A DNA stretch of 64,000 bases from Biscogniauxia marginata (lineage: Eukaryota > Ascomycota > Sordariomycetes > Xylariales > Xylariaceae): contig MU404063.1 in assembly GCA_022695795.1 (NCBI GenBank), forward strand, positions 1 through 64,000. Direction: 5' to 3'. The notes below the pieces were generated by a model. It was given only the letters and a program-made list of their open reading frames with translations, ran no database searches and was not told the origin of the DNA. Below, one piece after another: positions 23,525 to 34,784 of the stretch. Numbering within the stretch: the stretch's first letter is position 1; each line of letters opens with the position of its first letter. The position numbers and the translations under genes are program-made.

Positions 23525-24940
23525 CTACGCGTCTAGGCTACTCTTCCCGCCTTCGAACTCGCCTAAGTCATATTCATCGGGATACTTCTCTAGATGATTC
23601 TTCAGCTCCTGCATCTGTGCCTTCAGATCAGGAGTCAGTTCTTCGTAGACGTCCTCAAACATGGCCCGGATCGGTGGTTTCTTCTCCCGCTCGGCCTCGG
23701 AGAACGCCTTCAACACGTCTCGTCTTATGCTTTCTCGTGCTTCTTTCTCCATTTTCTCGTTCCAGTACCCGTTTGCCTCCATATACTTCCGCATCCTAGA
23801 TATGGGGTTATCGCGGCGCTTCCAGTCTTCGACCTCGACACGGGCCCGGTACGCAAAGGAGTCGTCGGAAGTGCTGTGGTGGCTGACGCGATAGCTCATC
23901 GCTTCGATCAGGACCGGCTTGCCGCCGTCTTGCAGAGCCATCTCCCTTGCTTTCTTTGTGACTTCCCTGACTGCCCAGATATCGTTACCGTCAACTCTCA
24001 CCGTGTCGATTCCGTATCCAATTCCTCGACTAGCAATCCCATCGCCCCGATACTGTTCCAGGGTGGGCGTCGATATAGCATATCCATTATTCCGGCATAT
24101 GAAGACGACCGGGCAGGACCTAGTTGCAGCGAGATTTAGAGCAGCATGAAAATCGCCTTCACTCGCAGCACCTTCACCGAAGTACACAGCAACAATCCGG
24201 GGTGGCAGAGACGGGTCGTTGATTCGTTGCATCTTTAGAGCATAGGCAGCACCAGACGCGTGCGGTATCTGCGTGGCTAAAGGTGATGAAACCGTGTGCT
24301 GCACGAAGGTCAGTCACGCGTATGAAAACTCGAGATGTCTCAGACGTACAATATTTAGTTCTCTACTTCCGTAGTGGACAGGCATATTCCTCCCCCTACC
24401 CAGATCCTTCTTATTCGCAAACAATTGATTCATGAAATCGTTCAAAGTGAATCCGCGTTGCGTCAATACACCCTGCTCACGGTATTGACAAAATATGACA
24501 TCTTGCGGATCTAGGATGGAGGCTGAGCCAACACTGAGGGCTTCCTCGCCAGCTGATACCATATAGAAGCTAAGGCGACCTTGCCGTTGCGCGTCGAACA
24601 TGATGAGGTCCATAATTGAGATGGTCAACATGTTTCTGTATATCTTAACCACCTCTTCATCGCTAAGGTCCTGCTTGAAGGCCTGATCAACAACATTGCC
24701 GTCTTGGTCTACGACGCGGTATGTCGGTAGGGCAGGGTAGTCGGAAGGCTGGGCAAACTTGAGGTCGCTCGTGAAAGCGCTTTTCACGGCGCCGGGGAAA
24801 GATACATGGCTCGCTCCAGGTCGTTGTGCTATGCTGCTGGTAGATCGAACGGCAAGGGCAGAGGTGTAGACGGGAGGTCTTCGAGCTAAGGGGCAGGCAA
24901 TTCTACATATAGGTCTCTTTGGGAGAATTGAAGTCCTCAT
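23525..24940 (-). CDS. BCKDHA: Branched-chain 2-oxoacid dehydrogenase E1 alpha subunit, mitochondrial
   Basis: This is the thiamine-diphosphate-dependent subunit that decarboxylates the keto acids of Val, Leu and Ile in the mitochondrial matrix. Exons 24350-24940 and 23525-24298 give 454 aa. An Arg/Ser/Ala-rich presequence covers the first ~40 residues. E1-alpha landmarks follow: RQGRLSFYMVSAGEEA, QDVIFCQYREQGVL, GRGRNMPVHYGSRELN, then the ThDP/Mg motif GEGAASEGDFHAALNLA with the distal Asn-Asn of ICRNNGYAIST. The regulatory phosphorylation loop is recognisable as YRVSHHSTSDDSFAYR, which separates it from pyruvate dehydrogenase E1-alpha. The 51-nt intron (GTACGT...GTGCAG) falls between ELNI and HTVSSPLATQ. 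The E1-beta and E2 genes are not nearby. Confidence 0.96.
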
Positions 24941-25901
24941 GGTTGATTCATAACACGGTATGAGCCAGCAATTAGCAACGACTTGGCGTGACCAATTGAG
25001 TCTCCGAGGGGGAGGATACTCAGAGGATTGTAGTTAACGGATTGCCGGTCAGACATTCCACGGGGACTGGTCTATTATCGACGTCACTTAAGCCGTTGCA
25101 AAGCGAAAAGCCGATGGCCGTTGATATCCAGGGGCTTGGCGGATTCAGCTTATACGCAGATCAGCCGCAAACTAAGTACTTATTATACATTTAATATATC
25201 TATAATAGCAAGCACATGGCAAGACACGTGCACATTGCATCCAGGGAACAAACTTGTCCTGATACTGGTGCAAGCATACAGCATTGGCATTATGCACGCC
25301 CATCCTTTAAAAGCAATGCCGCGCTAGGTTGCCTTAGGTACACACAGAGTCCATAGCTGTTAGAAATTACCTTGAATTAGACATGATATATCAGTGAACT
25401 TTTTAATTCTAGTTCCCAGAGTTGCGGTGTCTACCTAGGTAGATAGATACATGGTGATGGTGCACTTATAGATGTGTACTCGTGAGGCCTTAGGTACTAA
25501 ACAATTGGTGGCAGTGTCTTCGAATGTACCGTGGTAGAGATAATAAATACTATTCATGTGACATATACTTATATTACTTGAGCATTGTAATCGATATAGA
25601 AAACTACTTAGTTATAATCCGAGGTATACATGCGTACTCGCGTTGTCCGGCAACACTACACTGAGATCACCGGGGTGATAATCCGAGGATGATACCTCAG
25701 GATACGAGAAGCCCAACATCGCTACAGCGAAGCCATCTCCATCAACAAAACCAAAGCCTCAACCTCGCCTGGAAACATCATAATATCGCCTACCATAAAC
25801 TCACCAAACCAAGATACATACAACCCTTACCCCCTGCATCACCATCAACACCCGGCTCCCCGCCAACTAACTTACCTACCTAGACCACAAACACCCACAC
25901 C
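24941..25901. other. Divergent intergenic region
   Basis: This separates the E1-alpha gene from the small membrane-protein gene. It is AT-rich, with TACCTAGGTAG near 25433 and AT-rich words near 25540-25620. The last ~170 bases before the next start are CA-rich, with long runs lacking G, like a fungal 5' leader. Confidence 0.45.
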
Positions 25902-26123
25902 ATGTCATCGGTAGGCGCCAACGCAGCCATCGCCCTGACGGTGGTCTTCCTCATCGGACTCGCCCTCGTCCTGGTGTGGAAGGGGAAGCAGATGACACGC
26001 AATTTCGCGCTCATGATGTTCGCGACCAAGCAAGCGCAAGCGCGCCGCGAGCAACGCGCCGCGGCGAGAGCGGAAGCGGAAGCAGAAGGGCACGAGATGC
26101 AGAGTACCGAATCCTCCGTCTAA
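25902..26123 (+). CDS. Small single-pass membrane protein, 73 aa
   Basis: I do not recognise this protein. Residues about 8-27 form one hydrophobic helix (AIALTVVFLIGLALVLVW), followed by KGK and then a predicted amphipathic, Ala/Arg/Glu-rich helix (KQAQARREQRAAARAEAEAE). This topology suggests a membrane anchor with a charged cytosolic coil. No cleavable signal site is obvious. Support for being real comes from the CACACC-ATG start context, the CA-rich leader upstream, the sensible TM-plus-helix architecture and the stop followed by an A-rich 3' sequence. The absence of introns fits the small size. It could be a mitochondrial or ER microprotein. Confidence 0.6.
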   Translation: MSSVGANAAIALTVVFLIGLALVLVWKGKQMTRNFALMMFATKQAQARREQRAAARAEAEAEGHEMQSTESSV

Positions 26124-26702
26124 AAAAAAAAAGAGGTAAGTCGTTTCTCTTGTTTCTTTCTTTCTCTCTTTTACTTGGTATTATTATTCGATTTACCTAC
26201 CAACCTGGCGGTATGGAGATAAGTGGGTGAATCAAATTGCTGTGTAGATGTACGGGGAAGGGAATGTATGTAGTTTAAGAAGTGGAAGGTTCAAGGTGAC
26301 GACGACCATTTAACATGGGTTCCCCCCAATCCCTCCCCGGTTCCCCCACGCTAGCTAGAACGTCCACTGTGACAAGGGTGCTGATCGACCCTGTGTGGGA
26401 CCCCTCCTTCCCCGGGCGCTCTACCCTTGTACCCTGCCGCGAGGCCATCTTTTCCGTCCTCCCTCCGACGTCCGATCTTCAAAAATTCAATTCGAGCGGC
26501 GCTTGACGATCCTCGGGGCGGCCGTTGCGACCTCGTCAACGAACACAACTGAATAACTTTGCTCACTCTCAATTGACACCCGCAGGAACCCCCCCCTTTC
26601 GAATACAGTCTCGCCCGGTCACTGCTACCTGCATATCGTACAATTCAGACACGAAGAAGAAGAAAACTCCCGGAGGGAAAAAAAGAAAAAAGAAAGGGAA
26701 TC
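26124..26702. other. Promoter region of COQ5
   Basis: This region lies between two plus-strand genes. It includes pyrimidine-rich stretches and, just before the COQ5 start, an A/G-rich leader (about 26655-26702). No supported coding sequence. Confidence 0.45.
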
Positions 26703-27967
26703 ATGGCTGCTCGCCCAGGGCTTCTCCGCGCAGCCGTACGAATATCGTCACGACGACGACAACAACAACAATCATGTATAAGCAACACCAGTATTGGTAG
26801 TACCGTTTGTATCAACAATAGTAACCCTCGTTACGCAGCAGCGAGGACATTCTGCACGACCACGCCGACCCGAAAACCCGCTTCTCCCTCCTACTCCTCC
26901 TCCTCCCCTTCTTCTTCTTCGACGGCATCAGACGAGAGCGATGCGGCGAGGAGAAGGACGACGCACTTCGGCTTCGAGGACGGCCTCTCCGAGTCGGAGA
27001 AGACGGAGCGCGTCGCCGGCGTCTTCCACAGCGTGGCCGAGTCGTACGACCGCATGAACGACCTGATGTCCTTCGGCTGGCATCGCGTCTGGAAGTACGA
27101 TGTTCTTACTTTTAAGCCTTTCTCTTCCTCTTTCTTTCTAGTTTCCCCCGCAATTTCAGCCCTCCTTTCCTACCTACCAATCCCCGAGTTTCCAGTTTTC
27201 CCTCAAGTTGTCCCCAGTCACCCAAGCCGTAAACCAAACCAGAACATACCCTGACTAACACCTGTCTTTCTCCTTTTTCTTCTTTTTCCCCTATAAACAG
27301 AGACCACTTCGTATCCTCGCTCAACCCGGGCCTCTCGTCCGCGACCCCTCCCGCGCCCCAGCGCATCCTCGACGTCGCCGGCGGCACGGGCGACATCGCC
27401 TTCCGGCTGCTGCACCACGCGCACGTCGTGAACCGCAACCCGTCGGTGCACGTGACCATATCCGACATCAACCCGTCGATGCTCGCCGTCGGCAAGCAGC
27501 GCAGCCTGACCCTCCCCGCGAGCCAGCAAGCCGCGCTCTCCTTCCTCGAGGCGGACGCGACCTCGCTGCCCCCCTCCGCCGTGGCGCCCGGCTCCGTCGA
27601 CCTCTACACCGTCGCCTTCGGGATCCGCAACTTCGCCAACATCCCCGCCGCCCTGGCCGAGGCGCGCCGCGTCCTCAAGCCCGGCGGCGTCTTCACCTGC
27701 CTCGAGTTCAGCAAGGTCGTCGCCGCCGCCCCCCTCCTCGACGCCCTCTACAAGCGCTGGAGCTTCGGCGCCATCCCGCTCATCGGCCAGCTCGTCGCCG
27801 GCGACCGCGACAGCTACCAGTACCTCGTCGAGAGCATCGAGCGCTTCCCCTCGCAGGAGAAGTTTCGCGGCCTTATCGAGGACGCCGGCTTCGTCGTCGG
27901 CGGCAAGGGCTACGAGAACCTGACCGGCGGCGTCGCCGCCATACATAAGGGGATGAAGCCCCTCTGA
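26703..27967 (+). CDS. COQ5: 2-methoxy-6-polyprenyl-1,4-benzoquinol methylase, mitochondrial (COQ5)
   Basis: COQ5 is the SAM-dependent C-methyltransferase of ubiquinone synthesis, part of the matrix-side CoQ synthome. Exons 26703-27094 and 27301-27967 give 352 aa. The first ~85 residues are an Arg-rich presequence with Gln and Ser runs. UbiE/COQ5 signatures follow: [36 protein letters not shown], the SAM-binding loop [29 protein letters not shown], the long motif around VAFGIRNF, and [15 protein letters not shown]. The end, [17 protein letters not shown], is the usual COQ5 end. The 206-nt intron (GTACGATG...ATAAACAG) is pyrimidine-rich. Exon 2 is strongly GC-biased at third positions compared with exon 1. 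Confidence 0.96.
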
Positions 27968-29021
27968 TTAGTCTTTCTTTTCGAAAATTGAAAGAAATAG
28001 AAGTTTCCCGACGTCCCGGCTATGAATTTCTTCCCATTTCTGACTTCCGTTGTAATTATAAAAAATTAGGTACATTACGTGTAAATAGATAATACGTTTG
28101 CTTTTACCCCCTTACCACACCACACGACACAACACAAGTATTGGGCCCGTTGGCTGGATGTCGGCGGGATAGAGAAAAGGGACAAAGACAACTAAAATAG
28201 AGAAGTAGAATAAAGGAGAGAGAGAGCCGGTTCGGGGAATTTCTCAGTTCCGCAGTAATAGTAGAAGACCACACCCTGCTAAGTAAGAGCTCGTTAGTCA
28301 AGTCGCTATAATCTCTGAAAACTAGGTCGCATGGTAAAGGTTCTTCCTATATAGCGGTGAACGGGGGGTATATGAATGTTTCGGCGTTGACGAATATGTT
28401 CTCCCTTCTCCGCAAGTCACGAAGTAATACCTTGGGTACCTAGGTAGGTAATTAGTAATTAATACCAATCATATGACCTCTGAGTAAGGATCAGGACTTG
28501 TAGGTTATCAACTCTACTTAAACCTAGACATGGAAGTTATCATCAATTTCTTCGCTTACCGAGTAGCACATATCAAGTTTACACTATTACGCAGGACACA
28601 ATACATTGGGGTTCAAGCAGCAAGGCATGAGAGAGAATCTTTTTCATTCCTGTCATAGTATCATGGTATTTTTATGAAACTAAACAACCTTTCGCGAGGA
28701 TTCGTCCCGTCCAGACTCCGAAAAGTGCCAGAGAGCCGATCCATTTTCCGGGTGATTAGCGTGAAAGGGTAGAACACAACGCAGAACCCATGAAAGAGTC
28801 TGTGATGGATTTCGTAGAGTAATGCCCGAGATCCACAATCAGGCAGATTATTCGCATCATCTCGTATCGTACGTAGCATAAAAAGACGAACACGTCTTTT
28901 AGGGGAAAAAAGAAAAACCACCATTCGCAGGCCGACGGACTATCTAGAACGCCGTCACCACCTGTATAGCGATAGAAAGTTGTGCTTGGAAGGGAACCAG
29001 AGTACCAGCAAGGCTTCAGCT
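27968..29021. other. Convergent intergenic region
   Basis: COQ5 and the DUF2433 gene converge here. I see AT-rich 3' sequence, a GGTACCTAGGTAGGTA cluster near 28435-28450, and no supported gene. Confidence 0.45.
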
Positions 29022-29091
29022 TCAGCTAAGGTGAAAAGGGATTAGTAGAGTATCGGTGAGTGTTGGGGTCGATGTGGAGAGCTTCGACTGC

Positions 29092-31477
29092 TTACGAGTC
29101 GCCGCCCGTCGGAGCTGGTGAAGCTCTGCCTTCACCCTTGCCCCCACCTCCACGACCGCCTCTGCCACCTCTGCCGCCCCGATCACCCCTACCACCACGA
29201 GTTCCACCCCGTCCACCGCGTTGACGACCAGTCTCAGGTCCACTTTCACCACCGCTCATAGCGCCTCGATCGCCGGCACTCCGATACCCACTCGTGTTGC
29301 TGTCCCTACCCCGGCTGCTACCCCAATTGCCAGCTCCACCTCGACCGCCGAAAGGCTTGCTATTCTCACGCGGCTGGAAGATCTTGACCAATGGTTTCGA
29401 TCTGTCCTCGGATTGGCGGACCTTGAAGTCGTCGGGAAGACTGGCGTAGGCAGCATCTCGTTCCTCTGAACTCTGGAAATGGGCAACCTTGTTGTTGCTA
29501 TTATTTCCCCACCTCTCTACCTTGATGATCTTCGCCTTGTGGTCTTCGGGGAAGATATCACGAGTTTGCTCATCACTCTGAACATTCATGACAAAGAGTC
29601 CGACGATGGTGTCAGCAGGAACTCTCGGCGCAGGTGAAGGCACGGGTTCCGGTCCATTGGCCGTTCCATTGGCGCCAGCGGGTTTCTCGTTTTCCTTGCT
29701 AGGCGCGGCGCCGGGAGCTGGTGAGGTCGTAGCTGGCTTCGGCGTAGCAGGTTTAGTCTGGAGCGGGGTCGCGGCCGCTGGTTTTGGCGGTGGTGCGGCG
29801 CCCGAAGGATTTCGCTGAGGGCCAGATGGAGGGGCTGCGGAAGATACTGCCGGAGAAATACCACTAGGCGGAGGTGCCGGTGATGGTGTGCCTTGGGGTA
29901 TATTGGGCTGCTGCTTAGCTCCGCGATGGGAGAAGTTAAAACCTTGGGCTCGCATCTCGGTACCAATCCGGCCGTCCTGTATCTCCAAGACTAGCCAGCC
30001 GAATGCCGCATCTGCTAGGTTGAAGTTCCACATATTCTTGAACGCACTCTCATCGACTTGACCGAGGGCGCCCGGAGCACCGACTGGGCCTCCGAAGGGG
30101 TTGCCACCTGCAGCGGTGCTCGGCATCTTCTCCACCAGGCCCAGAGCGTTCTTAAGGAGGTTCTGCTGGGCTTCATTCTGTTGGATTGCCGGTTCCACCT
30201 CGCCTTTGACCGTCTCCCAGACGTCGTTGAATGATGCTTTAGAAGCAGCAAGCTTACCGCGGTAATGGTCAAGGGTCGGGTTGACACTGAATTCGTTGTA
30301 GGAGCTTCCGTATCTAAAATGTAGGCCAGCCGAAATAGAGAAGTCCGCCTTAAGACTAACCGAGAGCTGGTTCAGGATACCTTCACGAGCAGGTGAGGCA
30401 TGAGTGACAAAAATGCGGGTTTCAGTCGGGTCGTAGACGCGGTTAGCCGTATCAACCAGTTCACCCATCTGTAGCAATGTGGTCCACATGGTGCCTTGTC
30501 CACCAGCGATGGTGGTTCTGCCTTCACCATTATCGAACAGCTTGTGCATGACTACAGCACCGCCAAGACCGAGAAGACGGAGCTTGACGCCTCCAATCTC
30601 GAGCAGCATAGATCGGTTCTCGTCGATGATATGGAGATTCGGTACCTTATACTCGCCGGATCTGAACTTCTCCAATACACGCACGTCTTCACAAGCTCCC
30701 CACACAGTGTAGACAGGGACGTCGAGCTTCAGCTGGCCGTTGATGAGCATTGACAACTCTGACAAGGGAAGATCTTGAGGCGAGAACCGGGTCTTGACGG
30801 GACCGGGGCCGCCTTGGCCGATGGCCTTCTTGACATTCTCGGGAATCAGCGGGGAGTACTGGGCGACGTGCTTCAAGGTCCTGTTCACCGCACGATTAGC
30901 ATGTCGGTTCCCGGCGTAGACAACACACAAAAGAAAAAGGATTTATTAAAAAACCCCTAGATAGAAGCTTACTTCTCAGCGATTCGTTCCAGGGACGTAT
31001 CGTCGTAAAACCCAAAGTCACCAGTGTGGATGATGTGATCGGCTCGCGCCTGCTTCGCGAGATCATTCAGAGATCGTAGGTTTCCTGTCGCATGAAATTT
31101 AGTTCGACTTTCACTAGACTCGGACGCGGACTCGTCCTACCTCGCACGTCGGCTATGCACAGCAGTCGAATAGGGCCCGTTTGCAAGATTCGACCCTGGT
31201 TAGGCAGGAGGGGGGTGGCGCCGGGAACAGCGTTAGGGGTTGGGTGATTGCCCGGAGCACCGTTGGGCACGTACCCTTGGTTGTACGGCTGGCGAGGTTG
31301 CTGGAAGAGGCCGGAGGTCAGCGCGGGGTCACCGATTCGGATGTCTCCAACATGGCGACGAGAGAAGCTCAGAAAAGGGTGGCGAGGGCGTTGGTAACGC
31401 ATCGCGGGGTGTTGTGGGCGAGGCATCGCTGCCCGAGGTTCACCAGGCGCCATGATGTCTCTGGGGTGCTGGTACAT
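29092..31477 (-). CDS. DUF2433 metallophosphoesterase-like protein with RGG tail
   Basis: Exons 31141-31477, 30973-31084 and 29092-30880 give 745 aa. The N-terminus is Pro/Arg/Gln-rich. The phosphoesterase-like core begins near residue 105 (IRLLCIADVRGNLRSLNDLA, then IHTGDFGFYDD), followed by DUF2433-family sequence (KTLKHVAQYSPLIPENVKKAI, DVPVYTVWGACEDVRVLEKF, IFVTHASPAREGIL). The usual metal-binding D-x-H of the first motif is D-V-R here, so catalysis is doubtful. A Pro/Ala-rich linker leads to an RRM-like or Glu/Arg-rich block (DTIVGLFVMNVQS) and then dense RGG repeats, typical of RNA binding. The role in RNA metabolism is inferred. A 70-nt intron with a TACTAAT branch point (29026-29095) overlaps the stop; spliced or not, the protein ends GGDS, with the stop at 29092-29094 or 29022-29024. 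Confidence 0.85.
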
Positions 31478-32892
31478 GGAGGGAGTTGGGGATGGAGAGG
31501 CTGATAGGAAGGGATGGATGGGTAAATCTGGGGAGGCGAGGTAGTCATATAGAGAACAGGAATACTACGCTCTCGAGGGGATGTGCATTGACAACAGGTG
31601 TTGCGAGAGGTGTTTGCTAACTAGGGAGCTACCTCGCCGTCGCGAAGCCGTGGCAGGCAACAGAGCAGAAAGACTTACAGCCATGGGACACCTGGAATAA
31701 TCTACCACAATAACACAATCAAATATCTGTTTGTGCCTGTAGGTTCGCGGGAACCAGGAACAGGCAGGCAGGCGCAGAGAGGCAATACAAAGGCGATGCC
31801 GTTCGGGCTCTGTGGAAAACCCGGATGGTCACAGGCGCGTGGAGGGTCGACAGCCAGGTGGCTCTACTCGGAATCGGCACAGGCGAAGGGAATAGAATGG
31901 ATAAACTATGAACACGGCGGGTATCAAGAAAGAAATGACAATTACGAAGAATTGACGATGGGGAGGGGGGTCAGGACGATGTGCGATGGTCGGGGGGGCG
32001 AGTCGCAGCCGTCGGCGGAGAAGAAGAAGAAGAGGTAGTAGGTTGGTAGAATGTGTTGGTATGAACGACGACGACGATTAATACAAGCTGTGATTTTCAG
32101 CAGCAATAAAAAGATTTGGGGTTGCCAAAAAGTTGGACTGGAACCTCGCGACAATCCCATCCGCGCTAGCCCTGTTGCGGCCTAGCCCGCAGCGCCTCGA
32201 CCACCCGGGTTCTGCCCTCACGCGGGAAGGCTGGGCAGCTGGAAGGAGGAAAGGTACTTAGGTACATACATCATCCCATCCCGTGCCTTGGGTACAAATA
32301 TGTCCCAATCTCCAATATACACATGTACAATGCTGAGAAAATCTTTCACTCGAGGAATCCATCCAATGACACGCACCTTCCAGACATTAGCCTGCTCGCC
32401 GTCCTGGAATAGTGCGAGCCTCGACACGGCTACGTAGCTGGCCGGAAGCATGCCGGGCGGATCCTGTCGATGCGCACGCTGTGCTCGAGGTTAGTTCGAA
32501 ATTCGAAATGAACTAGGTGATATTCCATCCGGGTCTATTGGCATCTCGAAGGTGGATTATGCGGCCCACTGCGTGGTCTAGTGTACTTGCCAGGATATTC
32601 TCATGTCTCAGTCTACCACCGTGCCTCCTCAGGTGCCTGTAGATCAAAAAGGCAAGGAAACCTCAGCATATACAGAGCCCTAAACACGGCCTTGTGGTCT
32701 CCAAGCTTCCTAGAACATGTAATCATTCATCAAGAACGCAATTTGTGCTCGAGAACAGAGATTTGCGCTACGAAGCTATCAGCGTCCTCACCTCCCCCCT
32801 ATTCGGTTGCCGCAACCTCTCCTGTCCCTAGCACTAAATTCTAGTCTACCTAGTTATGCTTCACCCCACGAGGAACACCTTCTTTCCAGATC
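31478..32892. other. 1.4-kb region between the DUF2433 and deaminase-fold genes
   Basis: This holds the promoter of the DUF2433 gene and the 3' flank of the deaminase-fold gene. A minus-strand open frame of 77 codons near 32218-32451 starts with ATG but has no recognisable similarity. Nothing further is supported. Confidence 0.4.
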
Positions 32893-34140
32893 TTAGAGTC
32901 CATTCTCCAGAGTGGCCAGAAGTCCATCTAGTGCCCGAGGAATCCTCGAATCCTCTGCCCTGCCCAATGGTACCGGCCATGGGTAGTATACCTTCCCGTG
33001 ACTTGGCTCTATCTGAAAGGCGTATGTGTGCTTGATCATGTAGTAGCAGCAAAAACACGGACGCCTGCTGCATCCCATGAGACCCCATATCTCTTCTTTC
33101 TGTCTTATCGATAGGCTCTCGAGGTGGACCAGTAGCTGCATCTCACAATGAGATTCTAGCTTCTCTGGATAAGACTTCAACCTCCGTGGCAACTTGGGCT
33201 GCTGCTTCTTTAGCTTCTTTATCTCGGTATCCAACGACTTAGCAATCTCAGCCGCCTTCTTCTTGTCAGATCCGGTGGGAACTAGGAGTATGTCAAAGTC
33301 GGCCTTACAACCGTCAAGCACATTTCTAAATCGTATGAGGTCATCCAAGGCGCGTGAAAGGTTATACAGGTTGCTAAGCAACTTCAGACATTTTGCAGCA
33401 GCTCGAGGGTTCCTGACGCTGGAAAGCTTGCGGTTTTCAAGATCATCGCACAGCTGTCGGAATTCCACCTCTTGGCTACCTACATCTTCCCTGATACTCT
33501 TGAGTAGTGCTAGTTGGTCCTCACGATGGCTCAGGGAAAGATCATCCATTCTTCGAAGCAAATCTGAAGCCATGGTTGCCGTCAACTGATACAATCCATA
33601 CTCTTTTGGCCATTTCTTGAAAGAGTGGTGACCTTGACGGAACCACCCCAGAGTATTTTCACCATTGGGTTTGGTTATTTCTGCCTTGATTGTTTTGGGG
33701 CGGAGAAACAAAATCAACCGCCAGAGAAAATCATCGTCTCCGGCCGTCCGTTCTTCTGCTTTGGTTTTGAACCATTTGCGTATCACCCTCCGCAAGAAAT
33801 ACTCATCGGTGTGGAATCCTCCGTTCTTAGCAATACGGACCAGGAATTTTCGCTTCCCTGGAGAAAGAGGAAAAGTTTCTTCTTGGATTACCGCGGCGGC
33901 GATCGGGTCTCATTCTTTATTGAAGGAGAATATGAGAGCGAGAGAGTTCAGGACCTTCATCATGTGAATGTCAGAAAAGTTGCTTGGCTCTCTAAGGATT
34001 GAGAAGTTGGGTCGCAGGTTCTGTTCAGAGGCTTCCTCACTGCCATCGGAAGCCAGCCATCCCTGTTTGCAGGAAGTGATTGCAATTTTCACATTCAGGT
34101 CAACAAGTTTCTGTTCTTCTCTGTTATTGGTGCCAGCCAT
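32893..34140 (-). CDS. OTT_1508-type deaminase-fold protein, reading frame interrupted by TGA
   Basis: The 3' half carries the zinc-site motifs of the nucleotide-deaminase superfamily, in the style of the fungal OTT_1508-like group. These are HCEMQLLVHLE (His and Glu as ligand and general acid/base, codons near 33150-33140) and GCSRRPCFCCYYMIKH (CxxC at about 33057-33046), followed by SHGKVYYPWPVP. The middle is helical and charged. From ATG 34140 the frame runs to a TGA at 33910-33912 and continues in the same frame without another stop (DPIAAAVIQEETFPLSPGK) to 32893, 415 codons in all. Either this is a nonsense-mutated allele, a sequence error, or the TGA lies in an intron. An in-frame 183-nt intron, 33858-34040 (GTGAGG...CTCCAG), is possible, but it would remove sequence that looks conserved. 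Substrate and function are unknown; members are often linked to conflict or self/non-self systems in fungi and bacteria. Confidence 0.7.
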
Positions 34141-34780
34141 GGCTACCAGAGAATGTTCTTAGGATGATTCAGGTTCAAGCGAAGTAGTGTGTTTTATTTC
34201 TTATATAGTGTCGCTACTACAGAGTCGAATCTAGGCTCGAGATACCATGGGAGTAGGAGGCTCTTATTAATACCACAGCTTCTAGATGACTAGGTATCCA
34301 GCTTGTGCCAACATCAAACACATCTCGGTACGAGCTAAACATTCTCGCGACGCCAATATTTCATCTTTATCTCATGTTGTGACCTGTTACCAGAGGTAGT
34401 AAGATGAATTTTGATAGATCATCTATACTATTTGCTATTCGACTCATTGCTCACAGGATGACTTCATCCTTAATCATAGGCTCCTAGGACCTATATGGAA
34501 AATACAGCATCCAAGATAGAATGTGGTAGTTGTCTTATCTCCTTACTAACTCTCTTTTATGACAGTGGGATAATCCAGTATCAGTCGACCTCAGGCGAAA
34601 ACACATAGGAATAGCAGCTGACGTATCAAAACTATGGAGAACATGACATGAAACACAAAGAGTAATTTAACAGTCATAACGAATTCGTCTCTACAGAGAA
34701 ATAAATGGATAATAATATTGGCGAATCTTCACCTTTAATTACTTTCATTCCGTCTTATCTATTAACAGCTATATTTCAAG
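34141..34780. other. Upstream region of the deaminase-fold gene
   Basis: This 640-bp stretch grades into strongly AT-rich DNA. No coding frame is supported. Confidence 0.4.
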
Positions 34781-34784
34781 TGCG

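Noticed and set aside
27218..27946. Antisense frame of 242 codons over COQ5
   Set aside because: It is a shadow of the GC-rich second COQ5 exon, with Gly/Val/Glu repeats and no motif.
32218..32451. 77-codon minus-strand frame between the DUF2433 and deaminase-fold genes
   Set aside because: It has an ATG but no similarity, promoter or splice support.
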